Shown here: positions 31,460-39,210 of the stretch, one piece after another
How the letters are laid out: every line of letters begins with the position of its first letter
Numbering within the stretch: the first letter of the stretch is position 1
Source of the DNA: Chrysophaeum taylorii
Taxonomy: Eukaryota > Sar > Pelagophyceae > Pelagomonadales > Pelagomonadaceae
NCBI GenBank assembly: GCA_029834535.1
Contig: JAQMWT010000362.1
Span: 124,001 to 188,000, forward strand
DNA length: 64,000 bases
Direction: 5' to 3'
The notes under the pieces: generated by a model
Database searches by the model: none
What the model was told of the DNA's origin: nothing
The model's input: only the letters and a program-made list of their open reading frames with translations
Made by a program: the position numbers and the translations under genes

Positions 31460-33475
31460 TCATGCACCGCAAGAACAGCCAGCAGTGCGATGGAGGTAAT
31501 CAGCGGAAGCGGCGAGGGTGGTTTCGAGGTCGTCGCGGCTGGTGAAGGCGTCGAGGTCCATTTTTGGTGACTGGAGCGTCGGCGGGATCTCGGGGTGGCG
31601 GTTGTAGATTGTCGATACGATGCGCGTGACGATGTCGGGCAAGCGCGGGTGGAGCCAGGCAGCCCTCGAAGGAGTGTTCGTGTGGTGGTGAATCGCGGGA
31701 GTATGGGCGTGTCTCGCGGGGCTGGGCGCAGCGCGCCTTGCGGGCCGAGTCCACCACGTGGTGTTGCCGATTTGGGCATAGGGGACGCATAAGAAGAAGC
31801 GGTCGTCGAGGAGTTGAAGCTGGGCGGCGAGCGCGGCGGCGGAGTCGGCGAGAAGGGCGGCTTGGTTCGGTTTGGGCTCAAAATGGCGGTGGACGGTCGT
31901 CGAGAGTAGGATCTCTCTCGCACCTCGGGCGAGGACGAGGACGCGGAGGTCGACGCCAGCCTTTTCGGCGAGATAGGCGAGCTCGTGGACGTCGATGTGT
32001 TGGTAGGCGCGCGTCTTGCCAAGGAAGTTGGGGAAGCTCATCATGCCGATGGACATGGAGATGGGCGGGGGGGCTTTCTGGCCGAGGAGGAGCGGGGTGT
32101 CGTCGGCCATGAGCGTGTTGAGAACGACGAGCTTCGAGGCGTTTCGAAGACGGCGAAGTGTCTCGACGAAATGAATTCGCCTGTGGTTAATCCCGCCGTA
32201 GGGGGACTTGTCTTTTGGGTAGATGAAGACGCCGTGGGGCTCGCGGCCGCCCGCGTACAAGAGGCTGCTGAGGTGGAGGCTCGAGGCGCAGAGATCGAGC
32301 GTTCGGCAATCTTTGAAAAGGATGTTGGTCGCGTGGTGTCCCGTGCCTTCGAGTCCGGCGACAAACACGAGCCGCGTGTCGTTAGAATACTGGCGCTTTT
32401 CGAGGAAATAGGGCGACCGTCGCGCCGCGAGGCTCGCGCTGAGGGCGTCGGTCATGGCCTCGACGCGCGCGCGCGCCAGGTCGACCTTCGCGTCGTCGAG
32501 CGCGTAGAGCGCGTCGAGCGTCGCGTTACTTTTATTCTGCGTCGGACCCGTCGGTCTTTGGGGTTCTCTTCTTGCCCCGGTTCGAATATTTGCCGTCATG
32601 TTTCCGGCGAAGTCCGAAGTCGCCAAGCGCGGGTGCAGGAACGCGAGCGCGGCGAAATCGTCTTTCTCCCAGAAGGCGGCGTCGCCGAGATCGGGAAACG
32701 GGACTCGTCGAACGAAGGTTGGACTGATCATGTTGATCTGCTGGGTGAGGACTGCCGCGCTGTCGGCCAGGGAGATGATGTCAGTGCCGGAGGCCACGTG
32801 TCCGCGTCTGGCGTTGGTGTCGACGACGGCGGCGCCGTCGCGGTCGAGGACGAAGACGCGAAGGTCGACGGCTGCGCGCTCTGCCAGCGCCGCGAGGACG
32901 TGGACGTTGGGGTGCTTGAGATAGGCCCCAGCGTATTTGAGTGTCGGCGGGCTGTTGAGGAGCACGACGCCTGGCGTCGAGGCCTCGGCGTCGAGCGCTG
33001 CTACGAACGCGTCGCGGTCCATTCTAATCTTCGCCGCCGTCACGCTGCGGTCGCCCCCCAAGTCGAAAATGCCGTGGGCCTGCAGACCCATCCTGTAGTG
33101 CAATAGTCTCGTCGTCGATGGCCGCGCGGTGCGGCACAACGCGCCGCAGCCCCTTGCGAATGCCGCGAACGCCTGCAAGCCCGAACCAGCGAGCCCCGCG
33201 ACGAAGACGAAGCGCGTGTGGTTGGAGAAGACCGTCTTTTCCACGTCGTAGCCGCACATCAGGGACCCCGGGGGCTCTTGTGACGGCGGCGACGGCCTGC
33301 GGGAGGGCCCCGAATGATGTCGCCGCTTCACGGCAACCTTGGTAGTCTTGTGGACCGAGGTGGTTGCCGCCACCATGTTGTTGTTGTTGTTGTTGTTGTT
33401 GCGCGGGCTGGCGCGTCGCCGTGTGGCCCGCGACAAGGCCGCCGCCAAACACAGCGCGCGCGCGAGACGACGCAT
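31460..33475 (-). CDS. Secretory protein with two P-loop, sulfotransferase-like domains
   Basis: 671 residues from MRRLARALCLAAALSRATRR, a signal peptide or anchor; codons further upstream are open but run into the divergent ALKBH8 gene, so this ATG is chosen. An Asn run (eight residues, from a GTT repeat) follows. Two related domains of about 280 residues each start with YSNHTRFVFVAGLAGSG (about 90) and YSNDTRLVFVAGLEGTGHH (about 373), P-loop-like motifs of the kind that bind PAPS in sulfotransferases. Each continues with a shared pattern: LLHYRMGLQAHGIF / LLYAGGREPHGVF, LNSPPTLKYAGAYLKHPNVHVLA / a similar FPNFL...HIDVHELAYLAE, VDLRVFVLDRD / VDLRVLVLARG, and IISLADSAAVLTQQ / ALLADSAAALAAQ. 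So it arose by internal duplication. The likely site is the Golgi lumen; acceptor unknown. Around 31,690-31,780 the second domain carries a His/Pro/Ala-rich stretch absent from the first. Confidence 0.7.
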   Translation of the reverse strand: MRRLARALCLAAALSRATRRRASPRNNNNNNNNMVAATTSVHKTTKVAVKRRHHSGPSRRPSPPSQEPPGSLMCGYDVEKTVFSNHTRFVFVAGLAGSGLQAFAAFARGCGALCRTARPSTTRLLHYRMGLQAHGIFDLGGDRSVTAAKIRMDRDAFVAALDAEASTPGVVLLNSPPTLKYAGAYLKHPNVHVLAALAERAAVDLRVFVLDRDGAAVVDTNARRGHVASGTDIISLADSAAVLTQQINMISPTFVRRVPFPDLGDAAFWEKDDFAALAFLHPRLATSDFAGNMTANIRTGARREPQRPTGPTQNKSNATLDALYALDDAKVDLARARVEAMTDALSASLAARRSPYFLEKRQYSNDTRLVFVAGLEGTGHHATNILFKDCRTLDLCASSLHLSSLLYAGGREPHGVFIYPKDKSPYGGINHRRIHFVETLRRLRNASKLVVLNTLMADDTPLLLGQKAPPPISMSIGMMSFPNFLGKTRAYQHIDVHELAYLAEKAGVDLRVLVLARGAREILLSTTVHRHFEPKPNQAALLADSAAALAAQLQLLDDRFFLCVPYAQIGNTTWWTRPARRAAPSPARHAHTPAIHHHTNTPSRAAWLHPRLPDIVTRIVSTIYNRHPEIPPTLQSPKMDLDAFTSRDDLETTLAASADYLHRTAGCSCGA

Positions 33476-33624
33476 CGCGTCGGTTACAAACGGTAGAACC
33501 TGATAGATATAAGAACCCTGAATCCTGGATGTGTCACATTCCGAATTTTCATTTTCGAATCGTGTCTTTATTTGAACTTTACCCCTGAGCAGGCTGAGGA
33601 GGGCATCATCGCAGCCACCACCAC

Positions 33625-35217
33625 ATGAAAAGGGGCCGCGGTGCTGGTGTCGTCGCGGCCAGCGCAACAACGATCGGGGTGTTGTGGTGGTGGTGGCGTC
33701 GTCGTTGTCGTCGTCGTCGTCGTCGCGCAGAGTGGCCCGAGGGGCTCGACTTGTGGGAGTCGTTCCTGAGCCCTGCGGAGAGCGCGGCGCTCGTGGAAGA
33801 GATGGAGCGGCTGCGCTTGCGGCTCGCGACGAGTTCGTCGTCGTCCTACACGCCCATCCCGGCACCGTTCGCCGAACGACAGCAGAGCCGGGTGATGTTG
33901 CAGTTCGGGGCCTACACGAACGCGAACCGCGTCGAGAACGCTTCGAGGCTCGAGGGTATGCCGGCGAGTTTGGAAGCGGTCGGGTCGAGGCTCGCGCGCG
34001 CGGGCGTGCTCGACGCGACGCCCGACTCGTGCTGCGTCAACCTCTACGAGCGCGGGCAGTGGATACCCCCCCACCGCGACAACCCAAAGTTCGAAAGGCC
34101 GTTCGCGACGGTCTCTCTCCGTAGCGCGCAGCGCGTCGCGTTCGAGAACGGATCGCGGCGCGTGTCGATCGTGCTGGGCGTCGGGTCGGCGCTGCGTGTT
34201 GGGGGTGAGGCCGCCGACGCGTGGCTGCACTCGGTGCCGCCCGTCCTCGACGCGCGCATCAGCCTCACCTTCCGGCGGTTGTCGGCGCCGACGAGGGAGA
34301 AGTTCCGGGCGATCGATACGGCGAGCGCCGAGCGCAAGGCGGCCAAGGCAATCCGGAAGCGCGAAGCGCGCCAGGCGAAGCGCCTCGCGAAACTCGAGGC
34401 AAGCGATGTCAAGAAGCAGTCGTCGAGGTCGGCGCCGTTGGACTTAGTCGCGGCGGAAAAAAAAGCGTCGAACGGCTACGTTCCCGAGGTCGAGATCGAG
34501 CACGTGTGGCGCGTGTACGATGCGATCGCGCCCCAGTGGCACGGGACGCGGTACAAGGCGTGGCCGCGCGTCGCCGCGTTCGCGAAAGAGGTTGGGGTGG
34601 TCGGCGCCGTCGTCGCCGACATCGGGTGCGGCAACGCGAAGAACGCGCGCGCGATTTGCCAAGGCGGCGCGACGTGCGTCGCGTGCGACGTTAGTCGCCC
34701 GTTGCTCGAGATCGCGGCGCGCGAGACGAAGGGTCTCGCGTACGAGTGCCTCGACGCCGACGCGACCCGGTTACCGTGGCGCTCCGGGGTCTTCGACGCG
34801 GCGCTGTCGATCGCCGTTCTCCACCACGTCAGCACGCTTTGCCGACGTCGAGCGATGGTAAGAGAGACGTTTCGAGTGCTTCGCGTCGAGGGCCGGGCCT
34901 TGTTCTACGCGTGGGCCTACGAGCAGCGCGAGTTCGAGGCGCGGAGCGGCCACCGCTTCGAATCCGCCGACGTCCTTGTCCCCTTTCACTTTCGACGCCA
35001 CGGCGAATATTACGATCCCGACGCCTCGGCGGTGCCCGACCACGCCAAAGTTGACGAGGCCAAGAACGCCCTCGTCCTCCAGCGCTACTGCCACGTCTTC
35101 CGGGAAGACGAACTCGCCAACCTCGTTCTCGACGCCGCGGGCACCCCCGTCCGCATCGACGCGGCCTATTACGACCAGGGGAACTGGGCTGTGGCAGCGA
35201 CCAAACTCGCGTCCTAA
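33625..35217 (+). CDS. ALKBH8: ALKBH8-type tRNA wobble-uridine hydroxylase/methyltransferase
   Basis: 530 residues with two enzymes fused. An AlkB Fe(II)/2-oxoglutarate dioxygenase (about 35-225) shows the QSRVMLQFG entry, IPPHRDNPKF with the HxD metal ligands (about 150-152), the distal His in WLHSVPP (about 200), and RISLTFRRL with the 2-oxoglutarate-binding Arg. A basic linker (about 225-285) leads to a TRM9-like methyltransferase: EIEHVWRVYDAIAPQWHGTRYKAWP, then DIGCGNAKNARAIC (SAM motif I, about 331), LSIAVLHHV, and the family C-terminus YYDQGNWAVAATK. In other eukaryotes ALKBH8 makes mcm5U and its hydroxylated form (mchm5U) at the tRNA wobble position; TRM9 activity needs TRM112. The animal N-terminal RRM is missing. 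The first 30 residues (Trp run plus Arg run) come from a simple-sequence tract. The gene is divergent from the P-loop gene, about 150 bp between starts. Confidence 0.93.
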   Translation: MKRGRGAGVVAASATTIGVLWWWWRRRCRRRRRRAEWPEGLDLWESFLSPAESAALVEEMERLRLRLATSSSSSYTPIPAPFAERQQSRVMLQFGAYTNANRVENASRLEGMPASLEAVGSRLARAGVLDATPDSCCVNLYERGQWIPPHRDNPKFERPFATVSLRSAQRVAFENGSRRVSIVLGVGSALRVGGEAADAWLHSVPPVLDARISLTFRRLSAPTREKFRAIDTASAERKAAKAIRKREARQAKRLAKLEASDVKKQSSRSAPLDLVAAEKKASNGYVPEVEIEHVWRVYDAIAPQWHGTRYKAWPRVAAFAKEVGVVGAVVADIGCGNAKNARAICQGGATCVACDVSRPLLEIAARETKGLAYECLDADATRLPWRSGVFDAALSIAVLHHVSTLCRRRAMVRETFRVLRVEGRALFYAWAYEQREFEARSGHRFESADVLVPFHFRRHGEYYDPDASAVPDHAKVDEAKNALVLQRYCHVFREDELANLVLDAAGTPVRIDAAYYDQGNWAVAATKLAS

Positions 35218-35280
35218 CTACTTTACAGTTTTCTGTTTCTTCGCGTGCATATGCGCCGCATCGCGCGCTCGTTTCTTTTG

Positions 35281-35472
35281 TTCTCCGCTTCTTGTGTTGT
35301 TGTTGTTGTTGTTGTTGTAACTGCAGGGTGGGGTGCGAGCATCATACTTCCTGCGGTCTTCGCGCGAAATGCATTCCGGCGAGGGCCCCTCCAACTGGTC
35401 TCCTCGAAGTCTCGCGGGGCCAACTATGCCCACCGTGCGGCGGCGGCGGCGGCGGCGGTTATTGTTTTTTTT
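35281..35472 (+). repeat. Simple repeats between convergent genes
   Basis: A (TTG/GTT)n run at about 35,295-35,320, a GCG run near 35,440-35,457 and a poly-T at 35,465-35,474 fill the space between the ALKBH8 and VTT-like genes. Confidence 0.7.
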
Positions 35473-37935
35473 TTAATACTGAAGGGTCTCGTCGTCCGGC
35501 GGGATACCCTTGTCCTCGTCGTCGTTTTCTTCGGAGGAGGCTGTCGCCCGCTCCTTCGTGGAAATCATCTCCTTGGACACGTCTGGGTCGGCGTCTTCGA
35601 TCGGTCCGGCAGCCGCGTAGGAAGCCCATAGTACAAAGCCAAGGTACAGGAAGAGGGCGAGCAAAAAGAGGGCGATGGCGACCAATCCGGGGGGCTTGAC
35701 GATGCGCGTCCAACGGCCTCGCAGATGCTTGGAGACGGTGTCGTCGACCGCAAACTCGCGAAAACAGCTCGACGGAAACAAGGTGGTCATGTAGCAGGAG
35801 ACAATCAGGCAGAAAACGGCCAGGATGAGGGCGAGCTTCCCCGGCAGCGGGACGAGGCCCCAGCGCGTTACCTTTTTTGCGTGCTCGCGTCGTTTCGCGT
35901 CGTTTGCCGCGTCCTCCTCTACTCGTTTGTCGAGAGGAATTTTGGCGATCTCGGCAGCGCGCTTGGTGGTTTCCATGTTGAGGAAGATCGCCGCCACCAC
36001 GAGGGAGCCGGATTGGACGAGCGCGGCGAGGCCGACGAAGATGGCGGAGAGGGTCGGAGCCGTCGACTCGTCGATGACCAGAAACGCGCCGCCAACGACC
36101 GTCGGCCAAATGAGGAGCCATACCGGGAGCGTGCCGAGGAGGACGGGGAAGAGGCTGAGATCGAGGATGCCGCAGAGAACAGAGGTGGGCCAATCCGGGC
36201 CGCCGACTAGCAAGGCGACCTTGGCGATCGAGAGGCCCCGCTCCTCGAGGACGAGCCGCGTCGTTCTGATCAGTGTCGAGTTGATGCCGACGAGTTTCTT
36301 GACGTAGAGGCTTCGGCGCAACGGGACGCCGATGAGCTTGTGTTGAAAGGTACAGGCGACCAGCTTGATGACGAGGCACACGCAGGCCGCGTAGATGATG
36401 CCCGCGAAGGCCGTCCAGCCGTTGGCCTTGACGACCACCGTGAGGAGGACGCCGGCCGCGAGGTAGATGGGCGCGCCGGGGACGGGGGGGAGCAAGAACA
36501 GCGTCAACCCGACGGCGACGATGATGCCCGTGGCGCCGGGGATGGTCATGTTCTCTGCGCGGGAAACCACGATCGACATCAAAAGGACGGTGAACTTGGC
36601 GACGATCACGACGACCGCGATGTTGGCAAAGCCCACGACGCACGCCCAGCGGAGTACGCTGGTCCATTGCCATTCGGACATCATCTTTTCGACCCGCTTT
36701 TGGGCCGCGTTGGTGAGAACGAGGCACGACGTCGACATCATGTTTCTGTCGTTGTTGTTGTTGTTGCTCAAGCGCCGGCGGCGCTCGTGGAGCCACTCGA
36801 CGGGCAAGTACACGAGCACGAAAAACGGTCCGAGGGCGACGACCGAGAGGCCTTGCCACGCGTCTTCGTAGGGGTCGTAGTACTTTTTTTTTGCGGTGCG
36901 CAAGCTCTCGTGCTCCTCGAGAAGGCGGCTGAGCACGTTTTTTGTGTCGTCCGAGCCCCCAAACTGGTAAAAGGCGAGGAGCATCACCCCGACCGAAAGC
37001 GAGAAGACGACGGCGAGGATTGTCGACGCGATACCGTGGCCGGCGCCGGCGAGCGACGCGGCGCACCACGCGCCGACGACGAGCAAACAGACGCTCCAAA
37101 AGAGCTTGCTCAAGAGGCTGCCGCGGGGTCGACCGAAAAAGTAGGCGATGCCCGCCGTGATCCCGAGGATCCACGCGGCGCACCACGGAGCGACCCACAC
37201 CAAAAACACTTCCTGACATCTCGCGTAAGGTTCCAAATCTCTGATCTCGTCGTCGTCCATCCACGACTCCTCGTACGTACGCCGGCACGCGAGCCCGTTG
37301 TTGCTGAAGCGCTGCCCGTACCTCTCGCGAGCGCGGTTCCACCCGTTTTTCGGCCGCCACAGTACGAACGCGAGCCACGCCGCGCCCGTTAGGACCCCGC
37401 ACGCGACCAGAGGCCAAACGAAGTGTCGCATAGACGCGCTCAAATTCTGTCCTTCTTTCAGGAAAACGTGAATACACACGAGCCAAGCTGGCAACCCCAT
37501 CGCGAACAAGCACAGCGGACCGTACGGATACGCGTCGATCCCGAGCACGACCCCGGCCCCCCCGCACGCGATCGTCGATACGACGTAAATAGTCCCCAGT
37601 ACGCTCGACCAAAATGCCGAGGACAAGTCGCTTATGTGCGCGAACAGAAGAAACAACAGAAACAACCCAAAAAGCACGCTCGATAAGACGCTCCATCGGT
37701 CCGTCACGATCACCCACCACACCCCTATACCCATGCTGCTGTAAAAGAATACGAACACAAACACAAACACCCCGATCAAAATCAGGTGCTTGATAAAGAC
37801 GAAGGACTCGGACCCCGCCGCTGCCACCACTGGATGCGCAACTCTTCGTCTGTCATCATCCTCTCTTGGAGGCTCGGTCGTCGCGTTGGCGACTGGCGCC
37901 TCGGACCCCATCCACCCTTTTTCTGCCGGCAGCAT
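35473..37935 (-). CDS. Polytopic membrane protein with VTT/SNARE-associated-like core
   Basis: 820 residues with roughly 14-17 hydrophobic spans. A short hydrophilic N-terminus leads into paired spans (FIKHLILIGVFVFVFVFFYSS; WSVLSSVLFGLFLLFLLFA). Mid-protein (about 475-560) is the stretch GLTLFLLPPVPGAPIYLAAGVLLTVVV followed by IIYAACVCLVIKLVACTFQHKLIG. This fits the VTT/DedA (SNARE-associated) pattern of a Pro-rich re-entrant loop 'P..PG.p.yl..G' and a following gated helix; proteins of that group (TMEM41, VMP1) are lipid scramblases. The match is by eye only. A cytosolic-looking loop (about 330-400) holds a Ser-Asn run from a GTT repeat. The C-terminal tail is acidic. It may be a fusion of a lineage-specific membrane half with a VTT half. 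It converges on ALKBH8. Confidence 0.6.
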   Translation of the reverse strand: MLPAEKGWMGSEAPVANATTEPPREDDDRRRVAHPVVAAAGSESFVFIKHLILIGVFVFVFVFFYSSMGIGVWWVIVTDRWSVLSSVLFGLFLLFLLFAHISDLSSAFWSSVLGTIYVVSTIACGGAGVVLGIDAYPYGPLCLFAMGLPAWLVCIHVFLKEGQNLSASMRHFVWPLVACGVLTGAAWLAFVLWRPKNGWNRARERYGQRFSNNGLACRRTYEESWMDDDEIRDLEPYARCQEVFLVWVAPWCAAWILGITAGIAYFFGRPRGSLLSKLFWSVCLLVVGAWCAASLAGAGHGIASTILAVVFSLSVGVMLLAFYQFGGSDDTKNVLSRLLEEHESLRTAKKKYYDPYEDAWQGLSVVALGPFFVLVYLPVEWLHERRRRLSNNNNNDRNMMSTSCLVLTNAAQKRVEKMMSEWQWTSVLRWACVVGFANIAVVVIVAKFTVLLMSIVVSRAENMTIPGATGIIVAVGLTLFLLPPVPGAPIYLAAGVLLTVVVKANGWTAFAGIIYAACVCLVIKLVACTFQHKLIGVPLRRSLYVKKLVGINSTLIRTTRLVLEERGLSIAKVALLVGGPDWPTSVLCGILDLSLFPVLLGTLPVWLLIWPTVVGGAFLVIDESTAPTLSAIFVGLAALVQSGSLVVAAIFLNMETTKRAAEIAKIPLDKRVEEDAANDAKRREHAKKVTRWGLVPLPGKLALILAVFCLIVSCYMTTLFPSSCFREFAVDDTVSKHLRGRWTRIVKPPGLVAIALFLLALFLYLGFVLWASYAAAGPIEDADPDVSKEMISTKERATASSEENDDEDKGIPPDDETLQY

Positions 37936-38421
37936 ACAACTTGCAACCCTATGATACGTTAGGCTAGCGCCTGAAATACCGAAGTTCCCGCCGTGTAATA
38001 ACCAACGGATTGCTTAAACAGCAACGGCACCATCTCGTGGTGGCGTCAGGAACTTGGTATTTTGTCGATGCTATGCGATGCGAACCAAGGAGTGAGCGAG
38101 CGTTACGTCTTCTTATAATAATAATAATAATAAGTCTGAGGATTCCGAATTTGATTAAACGCAGGAAGTCGTAGAGCGCGGGCGTCTGCTGAAATCGAAA
38201 GACTGGGCATGTGAGCCGTGCCCAGCTTCTACTTTCGTTGTCTTCTTCTTCTTCTTCTTCTTCTGCTGCTGAAAATAGAGGTTGTGGCAAGCGCAACCTT
38301 CACAAAATGTCACAACCCTGCGCGCCTGCAGCAGGATCGAGGTCCTTCCGAGGTACAGAGAGAGGGAGGGTGGGTGGGTGGGAGAGCGAGATGGGCCGAG
38401 AAGGAGAGGTAGTCGTCGAAA
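37936..38421. other. Spacer between two minus-strand genes
   Basis: Holds an ATA/ATT trinucleotide run at about 38,115-38,133 and a (CTT)n/(CTG)n run at about 38,240-38,272. It combines the upstream region of the VTT-like gene with the downstream region of PCNA. No gene. Confidence 0.5.
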
Positions 38422-39210
38422 TCAGGCGTCGTCCTCGATCTTCGGGGCGAGGTAGAAGGAAAGGTTACCCATGCCCTCCTCCTCGCCGACGCTGTAGGCG
38501 ACAACGACCGGAACTTCGGGGCTCATGGAGATGTGCACGCGCGCGGCGAGGGGTGTGGCCTTGGTAAAAAAGTTGAGGTATCGGAGCGCGAAGGAGAGCT
38601 CGACTGGCTCATCCAGTGTGATCTCGACGGCGTCGTCCTCCTTGTCGACAGCAGCGTTTTGGCGGAGGTTGATCGAGCCCTTCCCAAGGTCGCCATTGAC
38701 GGAAAAGTTTATGCCCTCCTTGGTACACGCGATCGTGCACGTGTCGCCGAGCACGGACATATCGCGAACGATGCGTTGGAATTCTTTCGCCGAAATCTTC
38801 GCCGAAGCCGCGTACTCCTCGTCGGGGATCCCGAGGTGTTCGGTGTCGATGTCCATGAGCTTGAGTTCGAACTCCGAAGTGCGCTCTTGGCCGGGCGATT
38901 CGAAGACGATCGTGAGCACCTCGCCGTCGTCGAGCGCCTTCAACGTGACCGAATCGTCATTCCCCGCGCACTTGAGGATCTTGGCAAAGTTGCTCAAGTT
39001 GAGCCCCAACGGGACTGCCCGATCGCATCGAAAGTGGCTAAACAGCGCCGAGTGAAGGTTCAAACTAACGAGTGCTACGTGCGAACTGTCCATCGCTTGG
39101 AGAGACACCCCCGTCTCCTTCACCTCGACGTTCGCGTCGTTCACGAGGTCCTTGATACTCTCGACGATCATCTTCAGCAGCTGCGCCTTATCGAGCGTCG
39201 CCTCGAACAT
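38422..39210 (-). CDS. PCNA: Proliferating cell nuclear antigen (sliding clamp)
   Basis: 262 residues, the usual length. MFEATLDKAQLLKMIVESIKDLV opens the first clamp domain; QAMDSSHVALVSLNL, CDRAVPLGLNLSNFAKILKCA, and the interdomain-connecting region near LKLMDIDTEHLGIPD follow in the canonical order, ending in LSFYLAPKIEDD. The trimeric ring tethers DNA polymerases delta and epsilon and many PIP-box proteins to replicating DNA in the nucleus. The frame stays open upstream for about 180 codons, but that part is Arg/Ser-rich and unlike any PCNA, so the canonical Met is taken as the start. No intron. Confidence 0.97.
   Translation of the reverse strand: MFEATLDKAQLLKMIVESIKDLVNDANVEVKETGVSLQAMDSSHVALVSLNLHSALFSHFRCDRAVPLGLNLSNFAKILKCAGNDDSVTLKALDDGEVLTIVFESPGQERTSEFELKLMDIDTEHLGIPDEEYAASAKISAKEFQRIVRDMSVLGDTCTIACTKEGINFSVNGDLGKGSINLRQNAAVDKEDDAVEITLDEPVELSFALRYLNFFTKATPLAARVHISMSPEVPVVVAYSVGEEEGMGNLSFYLAPKIEDDA

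Noticed and set aside
31985-33106. A 373-codon plus-strand frame opposite the P-loop gene
   Set aside because: Antisense shadow, Val/Gly/Arg/Glu-biased, no motif, while the minus frame has two aligned domains.
35459-37720. A 753-codon Arg-rich frame on the minus strand overlapping the VTT-like gene
   Set aside because: Same strand, different frame; strongly Arg/His/Gly-biased with no hydrophobic pattern, unlike the membrane-protein frame.
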